From NCBI RefSeq assembly GCF_002368295.1, contig NZ_AP018248.1, positions 4,434,500-4,498,499 on the forward strand: 64,000 nt of DNA, in the 5' to 3' direction. Position 1 is the stretch's first letter, and each line of letters begins with the position of its first letter. Below are positions 35,600 through 45,075 of the stretch, in pieces. A program made the translations under genes and the position numbers. Source of the stretch: Tolypothrix tenuis PCC 7101 (GTDB lineage Bacteria; Cyanobacteriota; Cyanobacteriia; Cyanobacteriales; Nostocaceae). Below the pieces are notes generated by a model. The model was not told the DNA's origin. It saw only the letters and a list, made by a program, of their open reading frames with translations, and did not search any database.

Positions 35600-36496
35600 C
35601 TACCAGTTCCCTAAAAAATCCCAATCCTTAATATTTTCTGGCTGTTCAGTTGCTTGTGGTTGTTGAGAAGGATCGGATTGCAACCATTGACTGTACTCCC
35701 CAGTATCTACCCATTTCAACAATTCTGATGCTCGCATGACGTGCCAAGGAATGCGATATTCCATAAAACTAAAGATTTTGGTAACTTGGTCTAATCCCTC
35801 AAGTTCTTGGAACTGAAACTCGCGAGCTTGCTGCATAAAATCTTGGATAACCTCTGGAGTTAAATATTCACCTGGTAACCCACCCAATTTCATCAAAGAT
35901 GCGATCGCTACATCGATATCTTGACAAGCTAACAATCCAGCGCGATCGGCTGTCAATTTTGCCATCATAATCCAGTTGTACAATGCAACTTCCAGTCCAT
36001 TGGCGGCTAATCCGCCAAATCCTAATGTGGTGCTGCTGATGACATTTTTCAATAATGGCATCACCACAGCCAGTTGTTGATATGTCAAATACTTTCCTTT
36101 GATTCTGGCAATTTCATGTCCCAAAACAAACAACAATTCTTCTGCTTCTAACCATTCCAGAGTTTCTAAGTTGACTCCGATTAATGGTTTTTCCACGCCG
36201 ATCGCATAAGTATTAATGTGTCCTGTACCCCGATAAAGATATAAATCTGGGGGAGATTCATCAAGAATCTGGCAAGTTTCGACTAAAGCATTGTGCAATT
36301 TGGGAAAGTTACGCGGGTTGACTCGAAACTCATTACCAAGTGTCTGTAGTCGGAGGAGACGATCAATACCATACTCATTAATTTTTTTGAGCAGCAGTGG
36401 TAAACCCGGCATTTTTTGCAGTGCAGCCAAGGCTTTACGATCGAAGGGATGTTGGTAGCTTTCTGGATGCAAACCGTGGAGTATTTTACGCGTCAT
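35600..36496 (-). CDS. M48-like protein with a broken zinc site
   Basis: This 298-aa protein has the overall form of cyanobacterial soluble M48 peptidases (GHINTYAIGVEKPLIGVN, EELLFVLGHEIARIKGKYL in part, LTADRAGLLACQD). The zinc motif HExxH reads HEIAR, with Arg in place of the second His. The third ligand, normally Glu two residues before the Ala/Cys-Asp-Arg, is Lys in AKLTADRAG. Two of three zinc ligands are therefore lost and it should be inactive as a peptidase. The reading frame is otherwise full length, which argues for selection. It lies 12 bp after a small gene and is probably co-transcribed with it. Confidence 0.85.
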   Translation of the reverse strand: MTRKILHGLHPESYQHPFDRKALAALQKMPGLPLLLKKINEYGIDRLLRLQTLGNEFRVNPRNFPKLHNALVETCQILDESPPDLYLYRGTGHINTYAIGVEKPLIGVNLETLEWLEAEELLFVLGHEIARIKGKYLTYQQLAVVMPLLKNVISSTTLGFGGLAANGLEVALYNWIMMAKLTADRAGLLACQDIDVAIASLMKLGGLPGEYLTPEVIQDFMQQAREFQFQELEGLDQVTKIFSFMEYRIPWHVMRASELLKWVDTGEYSQWLQSDPSQQPQATEQPENIKDWDFLGNW

Positions 36497-36508
36497 CAGT
36501 TTTCCTCA

Positions 36509-36742
36509 TTACCTGAAGATTTTGAATAATGCGATCGCTATTTCATTTTGCTGCTTGGCGTTTGAAAATTTCTGCGCGCTGACTTTAACTGCATCTCCAG
36601 CTGCTTTGGTACCTGTGGTTTCTCTGGTTTCGTCTCCCCAGTTACCGCCTCTAGAAATTCCGCCTCTAGTACCTTCGGGAATCGATATTTGCGGGGTGTC
36701 TTCGGTGACAATCCAAATGCTATCTGACGGAGTTTCTGGCAT
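36509..36742 (-). CDS. Small hypothetical protein upstream of the M48-like gene
   Basis: The frame is open from 36850, but the sequence before MPETPSDSIWIVTED is hydrophobic and atypical, so I choose the ATG at 36742 (77 aa). It contains a glycine-rich centre (EGTRGGISRGGNWGDE) and ends in a short helix (IAIALFKIFR). It could be a truncated relative of trypsin-co-occurring (CU044_2847) domains, but this is a weak guess. The 12-bp gap to the M48-like gene suggests an operon. Confidence 0.5.
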   Translation of the reverse strand: MPETPSDSIWIVTEDTPQISIPEGTRGGISRGGNWGDETRETTGTKAAGDAVKVSAQKFSNAKQQNEIAIALFKIFR

Positions 36743-36850
36743 AGCTTTTTCAGTGTTTATCTCAGATTTTATCAAAATACTATACAACGATATCAATGGT
36801 GATTTCAGGAATAGGTCACTCGTTTTGTTGCTGGAGTAAATTTTTCTCAC

Positions 36851-37258
36851 GCAGAGGCGCGGAGGCGCAAAGAAAAATTTCTGAGGTTTAGTTTGTTTGA
36901 TTTAGATTTTAAAATGATCTATTTGCTTCTGCATTTAGAAATATAATTAGCTTTCACCTAAATTTTCATTTATCGACATCTTCAGAGAAAATGGTTAAAG
37001 CCAGATTTTCTGAAGTCTTATATTGCTACCTTTAGCTACCCTTTTTGAGTTCAATTACAACCTGTATGCGTTAGTTTCCTCTTGAGGCGAGATGAAATGT
37101 AATTTCTCTTCGTTAGCGCAATCTCATACCATGTTTAACATTTAAAGTCAATACTTAACGGGGCAAAATGGTTCAAAAATGGGTGGTGAAAAGTAAGAAA
37201 AAAGTAAGAAACGGATTTTTTGGGAAACGCTAGAAAGTATATATAGAGAGGAAAAGAG
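36851..37258. other. Intergenic region upstream of rsmA, no gene seen
   Basis: The region is mostly AT-rich. It starts with a CGCAGAGGCGCGGAGGCGC repeat fragment common in Nostocales. GAGAGGAAAAGAG just before 37259 provides the ribosome site of rsmA. No RNA gene or long hairpin was recognised. Confidence 0.5.
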
Positions 37259-38080
37259 ATGGTGCGACCGCGCAAGGTCTTTGCTCAACATTGGCTTAAA
37301 AGTGAGAAGGCTCTGGACGCAATTGTGCAGGCGGCGGAGTGTAAGGAGGGCGATCGCGTTTTGGAGATAGGCCCTGGTACGGGTATCCTGACACGGCGTT
37401 TATTACCTTTGGTGCAATCTTTGGTGGCTGTAGAAATTGATAGAGATTTGTGCGATTTATTAGCAAAGCAACTGGGTAAAAGAGAAAATTTTCTACTGTT
37501 GCAAGGTGATTTTTTGACTTTGGATGTACAAGGAAATTTAGCAGCATTTCCTAAGTTTCAAAATCAAAATAAAGTAGTTGCGAATATCCCCTATAACATT
37601 ACAGGGCCGATAATCGAAAAACTGCTAGGAACAATTGCCAATCCTAACCCTAAACCCTTTGATTCAATTGTGTTATTAGTGCAGAAAGAAGTAGCAGAAA
37701 GGTTATATGCAAAAGCAGGTTCTAAAAGCTTTGGAGCGTTAAGTGTCAGGGTACAATATTTGGCAGAATGTGAGTTAATTTGTACAGTCCCAGCTAGTGC
37801 ATTTTATCCCCCACCAAAAGTAGATTCCGCAGTTGTGAGGTTACGTCCAAAACCAATAGAAACCCCAGCCATTGACCCGCGCAAATTCGAGAATTTAATC
37901 AAGTTGGGGTTTGGTGCAAAGCGAAAAATGTTACGAAATAATTTACAACCAGTAGTAGAACGCGATCGCTTGACCCACTTACTGGAACAATTAGAGATAA
38001 ATCCCCAGGTACGCGCTGAAGACCTCAGTGTATCCCAGTGGGTAACTCTAGCTAATCAGTTACTTTTAACCAATGATTGA
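37259..38080 (+). CDS. rsmA: 16S rRNA dimethyladenosine transferase
   Basis: This 273-aa enzyme (also called KsgA) dimethylates two adjacent adenines near the 3' end of 16S rRNA using S-adenosylmethionine, a late step of small-subunit assembly. The SAM site is clear (VLEIGPGTGILTRRLL), and the catalytic motif IV reads VVANIPYNITGPI. The C-terminal helical domain follows (FPPPKVDSAVVRL-type: FYPPPKVDSAVVRL). The AGGAAAAGAG leader gives a good start. The downstream genes ispE and DUF3082 form an arrangement common in cyanobacteria. Confidence 0.96.
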   Translation: MVRPRKVFAQHWLKSEKALDAIVQAAECKEGDRVLEIGPGTGILTRRLLPLVQSLVAVEIDRDLCDLLAKQLGKRENFLLLQGDFLTLDVQGNLAAFPKFQNQNKVVANIPYNITGPIIEKLLGTIANPNPKPFDSIVLLVQKEVAERLYAKAGSKSFGALSVRVQYLAECELICTVPASAFYPPPKVDSAVVRLRPKPIETPAIDPRKFENLIKLGFGAKRKMLRNNLQPVVERDRLTHLLEQLEINPQVRAEDLSVSQWVTLANQLLLTND

Positions 38081-38131
38081 GAAGGTTTTGGCGAACAATC
38101 CAAAATCTCAAATCCCAAATCTAAAATTGTT

Positions 38132-39085
38132 ATGCGTTCCTACACCCTCATTGCCCCTGCTAAAATCAACTTGTATTTGGAAATCATCGGCAATCGCCCG
38201 GATGGATTTCATGAGTTAGCGATGATCCTGCAAAGTATTGACTTAGCTGACCAAATTAGCGTGCGTTCTCTCAGCACCGATACGATTCGCGTTCACAGTC
38301 ACCACCCACAAGTACCCACAGATAAAACTAATCTGGCCTATCGGGCGGCGGAATTAATGGTAAAAGAATTTCCCGATAGCTTTGCGAGATTTGGCGGCGT
38401 GGAAATTACTATCGACAAACATATTCCTGTAGCGGCTGGGTTAGCGGGTGGTTCCACAAACGCCGCTGCTGTGTTGGTGGGAATAGATTTACTTTGGAAT
38501 TTGGGACTAACTCAATCAGAATTAGAAGAACTAGGCGCAGTTCTAGGTTCAGATGTACCCTTTTGTATCGCTGGGGGAACAGTAATTGCAACAGGAAGAG
38601 GTGAGCAACTTTCCCCGTTACCAAATTTAGACAATATATATATAGTATTGGCAAAATATCGCAGCCTAGAAGTTTCTACAGCTTGGGCGTACAAAACCTA
38701 TCGCCAGCAGTTTGGTAGCACCTATATTAAAGATACCGCCAGCTTAATTGCCCGTGCCAGTGCAGTACATTCCGGGCCGATAGTGAGAGCGATCGCTAAT
38801 AAAGATGCAGCAGACATCGCCAAAAAAATGCATAATGACTTAGAGCGCGTCGTGTTACCTGAGTATCCCCAAGTTTTGCAACTGCGAGAATTGTTTGCAT
38901 CTCAACCAGGGGTTTTAGGAACAATGATGTCTGGTTCCGGCCCATCAGTTTTTGCTTTGGTCGAATCGCAACAACAAGCCGAAGTCATCAAGCAGCAAAT
39001 TCGCACCACAATTCCCAATGAAGATTTAGAATTGTTCGTGACGCGGATGACTACACATGGAATCAAAATCGCCTCTTCAGTTTAA
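38132..39085 (+). CDS. ispE: 4-diphosphocytidyl-2-C-methyl-D-erythritol kinase
   Basis: This 317-aa GHMP-family kinase phosphorylates CDP-methylerythritol in the MEP pathway to isoprenoids, which feeds carotenoid, phytol and quinone synthesis. It starts APAKINLYLEIIGNRPDGFHE (in part AKINLYLEI), has the ATP-binding PVAAGLAGGSTNAAA near 105, SDVPFCIAGG near 145, and MMSGSGPSVFAL near 270. It starts 51 bp after rsmA on the same strand and is probably co-transcribed. Confidence 0.96.
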   Translation: MRSYTLIAPAKINLYLEIIGNRPDGFHELAMILQSIDLADQISVRSLSTDTIRVHSHHPQVPTDKTNLAYRAAELMVKEFPDSFARFGGVEITIDKHIPVAAGLAGGSTNAAAVLVGIDLLWNLGLTQSELEELGAVLGSDVPFCIAGGTVIATGRGEQLSPLPNLDNIYIVLAKYRSLEVSTAWAYKTYRQQFGSTYIKDTASLIARASAVHSGPIVRAIANKDAADIAKKMHNDLERVVLPEYPQVLQLRELFASQPGVLGTMMSGSGPSVFALVESQQQAEVIKQQIRTTIPNEDLELFVTRMTTHGIKIASSV

Positions 39086-39130
39086 GCCAATAAATTTTCC
39101 ATCAGAGTGCATCACACCATTGGCTTTCTT

Positions 39131-39163
39131 AATTTTGAATTTTGAATTTTGAATTTTGAATTG
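39131..39163. repeat. TTTTGAA heptameric repeat in front of the DUF3082 gene
   Basis: Four to five copies of AATTTTG run up to two bases before the ATG at 39166. They replace any recognisable Shine-Dalgarno sequence. Similar units (TTCAAAA) occur at 57110-57137. Confidence 0.85.
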
Positions 39164-39165
39164 TT

Positions 39166-39489
39166 ATGACTGACCCCAACTCCCTTCCTCAACCAGAAAC
39201 TTCCACCCCAGAAACAATGAATCCGTTACGCTGTGTAACCGGAGCGATAATTTCTGGTGGATTAGGATATGCAATATATTCGCTGATGATTTCAATCGCC
39301 ACAAATTTTGCCAGTAAACCTATCCATTCCGATAACCAATTAGTCATCAGAATTACTTCCGCAGTTCGGACATTGGTAGTCGGTGTATTTGCCTTGGGTG
39401 CGGGAGTATTCGGTATAGTTGCTCTGGGTTTATTAGCTTTAGGTGTGCAAATGGTAGTGCAAAAGTTGACAAAGGCTAAGGAAGGTTAA
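39166..39489 (+). CDS. DUF3082 membrane protein
   Basis: This 107-aa protein has a Pro/Thr-rich N-terminus (SLPQPETSTPETMNPLRC). Two hydrophobic segments follow, around 24-44 (GAIISGGLGYAIYSLM) and 72-98 (TLVVGVFALGAGVFGIVALG). It matches the cyanobacterial DUF3082 family, usually found after ispE. The function is unknown. It lies 80 bp after ispE, separated by a heptameric repeat. Confidence 0.85.
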   Translation: MTDPNSLPQPETSTPETMNPLRCVTGAIISGGLGYAIYSLMISIATNFASKPIHSDNQLVIRITSAVRTLVVGVFALGAGVFGIVALGLLALGVQMVVQKLTKAKEG

Positions 39490-39869
39490 TTCGTAATTCG
39501 TAATTACAAAGATGAGAATTAGGGCTTGAAACCCTTAGATGAGTAGGGCACGGCACCAGTAAGATAATTGAATATACCAAAAGATTGTGGATGCCGTGCC
39601 CCTACATGGAATTGATTTGTTGCAAATATTATGGGAATTAGTATTAAAACCCTTATGGGATAAGAGGCGTAAATAGTAAAAAAATACCGATGGTAGAAGC
39701 TGAAATAAAAAATGGTATTTGGTTAGCTAGTTCCCAGAAGCTCAACTTTGTGACCTTACCAAGCCACCTTATAGATGAGGGGGAATGAAGAACAAAAATT
39801 ACGTAGCTTGCTAGTTGCACCCTGGGTGAAGATGACGAATTACGTAGGCGTTAGCCTTACCGTAGGGTA
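39490..39869. other. Intergenic region with a hairpin repeat
   Basis: The region lies between the convergent DUF3082 and A-PCP-TE genes. It contains the second copy of the GGGCACGGCACCAGTAAGA repeat at 39543-39606. The remainder, including GTAGGCGTTAGCCTTACCGTAGG, is non-coding repeat-like DNA. No gene is supported. Confidence 0.55.
39543..39606. repeat. Short hairpin-ended interspersed repeat, copy 2
   Basis: GGGCACGGCACCAGTAAGA on the left and GTGGATGCCGTGCCCC on the right form the inverted ends, as in the copy at 11164-11231. The interior (TAATTGAATATACCAAAAGA) is the variable part. Confidence 0.75.
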
Positions 39870-42515
39870 CTACGAACCACGAATTTTGAATTGTGCTCGG
39901 TCTAAACAAACTTGGAATTTTTTCGCAAGTACCTGTACATGAGGTTCCGATATCAGGGAAGCGTGGGAGCCGGGGACATCATAAAGTTCCACACCACCAG
40001 CCGCTAACTTACCCCAGCCTAATTCTGGGTCAACATCTAAGCCAACATTTTGTTGACTGGCGCGGAAGAGAGTTACTTGATCCGGGTAGATTGAGGGAAT
40101 GTAAGTCTTACCAGCTTTATTATTTGCTGATGCTACTTCCAACAACCGCAGGTCTGGGAGCGATCGCTTCAGATAACGCAGGTAAAATTTATAAAACATA
40201 CTCATCTTCCCAATCTGAAAATGCCAAGCTAATCGTTCCCACACATAAGTTAGCTGGTCTTGAATATTTAAATTCAACAGTTTGCGGAGATGGAAAAAGT
40301 TCGCCTCATGGGAATTGGGAATTGGTTTTGCATAACCTGGTGATGAAACATCAAATATGGCAACGAGGGCAATTTCTTCACCCTGCGCTTGCAGTTGTTG
40401 GGCCATTTCAAAGCCGATAATCCCACCGAAGGAATAACCGCCAAGGTAATAGGGGCCATGCGGTTGCATCTGGCGTATTTCTTGGATGTAGTTAGCAGCC
40501 ATTTGCCTCAAGTCAGTGATGGGTGCTTGTTGACCATCAAGTCCCTTGGCTTGCAAAGCATAAACTGGTTGTTCGGGGTGCAAATAACGTGCAAAATCTC
40601 GATATAACAGGACATTACCCCAAACAGCATGAACCAAAAATAGCGGTGGTCTCGAACCTTGAGGATGAATCGCTACCAGAGATGAGCTAGATACTGCAGA
40701 TTTCGCTTGACTAAGAACAGCAGCAAATTGCTCAATAGTGGGTGCTGGAACCAGAGTAGATAAAGGCAGACTGTAGCCTAATTTCTGCTCAATTTTGTTG
40801 AACAGGGTAACCGCCAGCAAAGAGTCGCCACCTAAAGCAAAGAAATTATCGTAAATTCCTACCTGTTGCAGATTGAGAACCTCAGCCCAAATTTGAGCTA
40901 ATGCTGTCTCTAGTTCAGTTCTGGGTGCCACAAAATTAGTCTTCAATTCTTTTTGCAGCTTTTTGGCTAAACCAATTCGCTGCAGTTTACCTGTGGAACC
41001 CTTGGGAATATCTTCCACAAATAATATTTGATTGGGCACTTTAAATCCAGCCAACTTGGTAGCGACAAATTCACGCAGTTCTTTGTCGGTAATAGTAACA
41101 TTTGGATGCAGAACAATAGCGGCTGCTAAATCCTCTCCCAGAGTGGGATGAGGGACAGCAAAAGCTACAGCTTGGGCGACTGCTGGATGCTCTAAGAGAA
41201 TGTCATCAATTTCTCGAGGTGCGATTTTTTCGCCACCGCGATTAATTTGTTCTTTTAGTCTGCCTGTTAAAAACAGGTAACCTTCATCATCAAGATATCC
41301 TTGGTCACCGCTTCTAAACCAGCCATTGAGAAAGGAGTTTTGATTAGCTACAGGATTATTTTCATAACCATGCATCACATGGCCGCCCTGAACTACAATC
41401 TCCCCAATTTCATGAGGTGGCAATAAATTACCAGTTGCATCCATGATGCCTAGTTTCATCCCAGTGGCAATACCGACGGAACCAGGTTTACGCTGGCGTG
41501 GTGGTAATGGATTGAGGGTAATAATGCAGCCAGTCTCGGTCATACCGTAACCTTCGAGTATGGGAGCTTGGAATAATTCCTCTATCGCTCTCATCACTGG
41601 CCGTGGTAAAGCCGCACCACCAGAACGAATAAATCGCAACTTGGGAATGTTCTTGATATTGTTCTGAGTCGCCGCATTTAAAACTGCTTGATGAATAGTA
41701 GGAACCGATGAATACCAAGTAACTTGTAAATTTTGCAGCCAGTCAAAAAACTGCAAACTATCAAATCCTGGGGCGCAAGCAACACTACCACCAGCCGCAA
41801 TGGAAGAGAGAATAGATATAAATAACCCCTGTACGTGGAACAGGGGCATAACATTCAAACAACAATCATTGGGTTCTAACTCCAGCGCCTTTTTAATAAT
41901 GTCTGCGGCGATATATAAATTAGCCTGGGTGAGAGGCACTATTTTCGGTCTGACTGTGGTTCCTGATGTATGCAATACTAGGGCGGTATCTTCATTTTTA
42001 CTGTGAGTGGGTTTGATTGGCGGTAAATGAGTTTCACCGCTAAGTTCAAAAATTCCGGCTTCAGCTTCTAGCTTTGGTGTCAGTTCAATAATGGGAAGAT
42101 TGCGAGCTGCTGCTACTTCTCTGACGATGGAATCTATGCCAGATTGCACAATCAAAGCTTTAGCATTCAAATCATCTAAATAAAATTCAAATTGCTCGGC
42201 ACTATAAGCAGGATTAAGCGGGGCGCTAGTGGCACAGGCAGCTACAGTTAAGAAAGCAGTCGCCATTTCCGGGCCATTGGGCAGTACAATAGCAACGCGA
42301 TCGCCTACTCCTAAACCCAAGGTATTTAAGGTTGTACGAATATCTTGGAGGTGTTCATAAAGACGAGCGTATGTCAAAGGCAGACGAGCAGGAGCTGCTA
42401 TAGCTCTCGCCCCTGGGTTTTGCCTCACACCATCTATAATTAACTGCTCAATTGTCAAATTTGTGGAAGTACCAAAGATTGACGTGGCTCTGTCTTGTAA
42501 GTCTTGTATTGCCAT
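39870..42515 (-). CDS. Acyl-AMP ligase/CoA-ligase domain fused to PCP and thioesterase
   Basis: This 881-aa protein has three domains. An adenylate-forming domain covers about 1-510 (VLHTSGTTVRPKIVPLT, EGYGMTETG, FRSGDQGYL, PKGSTGKLQR) and resembles CoA ligases rather than amino-acid NRPS domains. A carrier domain has Ser near 564 (FALGGDSLLAV). A type I thioesterase covers about 600-875 (HAVWGNVLLYRDFA, GYSFGG near 696, PGSHAS near 860). It should load a carboxylic acid onto its own carrier and release or couple it. The TE is very similar to that of the NRPS at 652-7692. An A-PCP-TE layout without a C domain also occurs in fungal and bacterial quinone/furanone synthetases that use alpha-keto acids, but this is analogy only. 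It is monocistronic. Confidence 0.9.
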   Translation of the reverse strand: MAIQDLQDRATSIFGTSTNLTIEQLIIDGVRQNPGARAIAAPARLPLTYARLYEHLQDIRTTLNTLGLGVGDRVAIVLPNGPEMATAFLTVAACATSAPLNPAYSAEQFEFYLDDLNAKALIVQSGIDSIVREVAAARNLPIIELTPKLEAEAGIFELSGETHLPPIKPTHSKNEDTALVLHTSGTTVRPKIVPLTQANLYIAADIIKKALELEPNDCCLNVMPLFHVQGLFISILSSIAAGGSVACAPGFDSLQFFDWLQNLQVTWYSSVPTIHQAVLNAATQNNIKNIPKLRFIRSGGAALPRPVMRAIEELFQAPILEGYGMTETGCIITLNPLPPRQRKPGSVGIATGMKLGIMDATGNLLPPHEIGEIVVQGGHVMHGYENNPVANQNSFLNGWFRSGDQGYLDDEGYLFLTGRLKEQINRGGEKIAPREIDDILLEHPAVAQAVAFAVPHPTLGEDLAAAIVLHPNVTITDKELREFVATKLAGFKVPNQILFVEDIPKGSTGKLQRIGLAKKLQKELKTNFVAPRTELETALAQIWAEVLNLQQVGIYDNFFALGGDSLLAVTLFNKIEQKLGYSLPLSTLVPAPTIEQFAAVLSQAKSAVSSSSLVAIHPQGSRPPLFLVHAVWGNVLLYRDFARYLHPEQPVYALQAKGLDGQQAPITDLRQMAANYIQEIRQMQPHGPYYLGGYSFGGIIGFEMAQQLQAQGEEIALVAIFDVSSPGYAKPIPNSHEANFFHLRKLLNLNIQDQLTYVWERLAWHFQIGKMSMFYKFYLRYLKRSLPDLRLLEVASANNKAGKTYIPSIYPDQVTLFRASQQNVGLDVDPELGWGKLAAGGVELYDVPGSHASLISEPHVQVLAKKFQVCLDRAQFKIRGS

Positions 42516-42676
42516 TGGTCTTTCATGTACTTAGGTATATATAGCTAGTTGCAATTTTCTTGCAAAAGCTACTATATAGATATACAGCGAGTAAGCGTAT
42601 AATTTTTTATCTTCATCAACGCTTTAAAACATAAGTATGATTACTACGTAATTTATAAAGTTAGTATAAAGAGAAT

Positions 42677-44962
42677 TCATCTTGATGAAGGTTGTAACAG
42701 AGCGATCGCACAATGGATAATTTTAATTTGATTAACTATACGTTCTAGTTCTGCAAAAACCGGAGTTTGTTCGCGGACAGCTTGTAATGTAGATGTAACA
42801 GTCTGGGGATCTTGGGGAATTTCTGCAATTCGCGCCTTATATAATTGCTCGGTTTGCTCGTGGATAGTTTCCAGATGATTATTAAGTATTGGTAAGGGTT
42901 GGGGCGTTTGTCTGTATTGGAGAGCATCGGCTAAATTCTCCAATATTTGGATCATACTATCAGTAAGTTCTTGGAGTGCAGCAAATCGATACTGACCACT
43001 AAATTCTCGTTGATGTTCCGCTAAAGTGGTCACTGAACTATAAAAATTGCGAATATATATCATTAGTGTCATTACAGGTTCGATTTCTCCCTGAACGTGA
43101 CGGGGTTCGCTAAACAATCTTTGAGCTGCGGCGTTGGCGTTGGCATTTTCTAGTGCAGCTTGATGGCGTAGGCTATTGAGAGCAGCCACAGAAGTATTTT
43201 GGGAATTGAGATAGTTCGCAATTACCTGTTGAAAGTATGCAAGATTAGTGCGAATTGTTTTTGCAAGTTGGGTGGGAAGTTGTTGTCTTTCCCAACTAGG
43301 GAACAGTAAATAACTACCAATCAACGCTAACCCACCACCAACGCAACTATCAGCAATCCGTAATAATCCTACTTGCCAGCCACCAGCATTAATCATATTC
43401 AGTAGTAAGATGATAGCGGGAGTCAGCAGCGTGATAAACAGAGTATAACTGAGCGATCGCACTGACATAGCCGTAAACACTAGCAATAATAGAGAAAATG
43501 CGATCGCCCATTGATTGTGAATTAGCAAAATTGCCGTAATGCCAATGATGCTACCAATAATCGTACTAAGCGCACGTTGCACCGTTGTCTGCGTTGTCCC
43601 GCCAAAATTGGGTTTGAGTGCCACCAGTGCTGTTAAAGTAATCCAGTAGCCTCTGGGGATGTGCAATAATGCAGCAATTAATTCTGCTAAAGTGACAACC
43701 ACTGCTAAACGCAACGCATGGCGGAACATCACCGAATCAAAAGTTAAGTTACACCGCAGTGTCTCCATCATCTCAGCAGTTGTCGGCTGTTTGGGTAGCG
43801 TAATATCTTGGTTGATGGGGTTACGCCGTTTTCCCTGTTGTAAATCTGTAACTATCTCCGCATCAGTATGAATTTGTTCTGCCAACTGACTGAAACTGGT
43901 GGTTAACTTCCTCAAATTAACTAAATCCCAATACTCATCTCTGGGTAAATTGTTGTTTTTACTGACAATTTGATTGCGTAAAATTTGCCACTCATATTCT
44001 AGTGCTTCCACAGAACGATCCAAATCTCCCAAATGCACAGAACTTCTGCCTTTAGCGATCGCAGTTGCTAACATCTGCATAGCAATTGCCAACTGCGTCA
44101 TCACTTGGGATATTTCTCTCTGCAAACGGGAACATAACGGATGATCGGATGCGATCGCCAACAGTTCCACCTGCGCCACCACCGAAGTAATAATTTGATT
44201 AGCATCCTCAATTAATACAAGTAACTGATTTCCCCGCAGACTAGCGCCTCTTTGGGTTGTCCAGACACTAGCCCAAGTACTGCGGGCTACTGTTAAGTCC
44301 TGTGTGACCGTATCCTGTGCTTGGACAAATTGCTGTTCCCAATCCTCAATATCCTGGGGATGGACAACTCTTTCCCCAGCCACCTCCACAAATTTACTGA
44401 GTGAGTTGTAACATTTAGCTACAGCCGCCGTCGCTGGTTTATCGGGGTGGACTACCCATAAACCTAGAGATAGTAACGTCGTCCAAGTTCCCCCAGCGAG
44501 ACAGAGTAGAGAGTGCAGCAGCAGCGTAGACAAATTCCCTGGTGCAGAGAATCGCGCCAAGGAGACAACAAACATAATTCCAGTGATTAAGCTGACAGAG
44601 GCAGCTACACTACCAAACACACCCGCCAACCCGACAATAAAAATCACCAAAAACGTAGTAGGAATTGCTAACCACAAATTAGTGCTAACTAAATTAGCGA
44701 TCGCAAACACCAAAGTGACGCTGATAGTAGCAGAGATTAGTGCAATTAGCTTTTGACGATACACCCCATCAACATTTACCATCCCCACAAACCAAGCTGC
44801 CATAGTCGCGATCGCACTTTCCGCCCCGTGACCTGTAAATATACCAACACCAATCGGCACACCGAGAATCAACAAACTACGCAATCCATTGGTAATCGCA
44901 GGTTTACCCGGCTGGAGTTGAAACTGCTGTAACAGCCAACTAACAGGACTTTGGTTGGACAT
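42677..44962 (-). CDS. FUSC-family membrane protein (YccS/aromatic acid exporter type)
   Basis: This 761-aa protein has two blocks of about five or six membrane helices, around residues 25-165 and 410-535. Each is followed by a large cytoplasmic helical region. The second block contains RHALRLAVVVTLAELIAAL, YWITLTALVALKPNFGGTTQ and QRALSTIIGSIIGI, typical of the fusaric acid resistance-like FUSC module. The family includes efflux proteins for aromatic acids, with an unknown natural substrate here. It is separated by 160 bp from the A-PCP-TE gene and has the same direction, so an export role for a nearby product is possible but unproven. Confidence 0.85.
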   Translation of the reverse strand: MSNQSPVSWLLQQFQLQPGKPAITNGLRSLLILGVPIGVGIFTGHGAESAIATMAAWFVGMVNVDGVYRQKLIALISATISVTLVFAIANLVSTNLWLAIPTTFLVIFIVGLAGVFGSVAASVSLITGIMFVVSLARFSAPGNLSTLLLHSLLCLAGGTWTTLLSLGLWVVHPDKPATAAVAKCYNSLSKFVEVAGERVVHPQDIEDWEQQFVQAQDTVTQDLTVARSTWASVWTTQRGASLRGNQLLVLIEDANQIITSVVAQVELLAIASDHPLCSRLQREISQVMTQLAIAMQMLATAIAKGRSSVHLGDLDRSVEALEYEWQILRNQIVSKNNNLPRDEYWDLVNLRKLTTSFSQLAEQIHTDAEIVTDLQQGKRRNPINQDITLPKQPTTAEMMETLRCNLTFDSVMFRHALRLAVVVTLAELIAALLHIPRGYWITLTALVALKPNFGGTTQTTVQRALSTIIGSIIGITAILLIHNQWAIAFSLLLLVFTAMSVRSLSYTLFITLLTPAIILLLNMINAGGWQVGLLRIADSCVGGGLALIGSYLLFPSWERQQLPTQLAKTIRTNLAYFQQVIANYLNSQNTSVAALNSLRHQAALENANANAAAQRLFSEPRHVQGEIEPVMTLMIYIRNFYSSVTTLAEHQREFSGQYRFAALQELTDSMIQILENLADALQYRQTPQPLPILNNHLETIHEQTEQLYKARIAEIPQDPQTVTSTLQAVREQTPVFAELERIVNQIKIIHCAIALLQPSSR

Positions 44963-45075
44963 GATGGCAAGTATGAAGTATTCAGTCTGAAGTAGTATGA
45001 AGTATAGAGAAAATTCCTGCTTCTACTCTAAGTACAGAATTTCTGCAAAACCCTTTCCCCCTGCGCCCTCCTAAC

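Noticed and set aside
36743..36850. N-terminal extension of the small protein upstream of the M48-like gene
   Set aside because: The 36 extra residues are atypical and lie in leader-like AT-rich DNA. The internal ATG at 36742 begins a more protein-like sequence.
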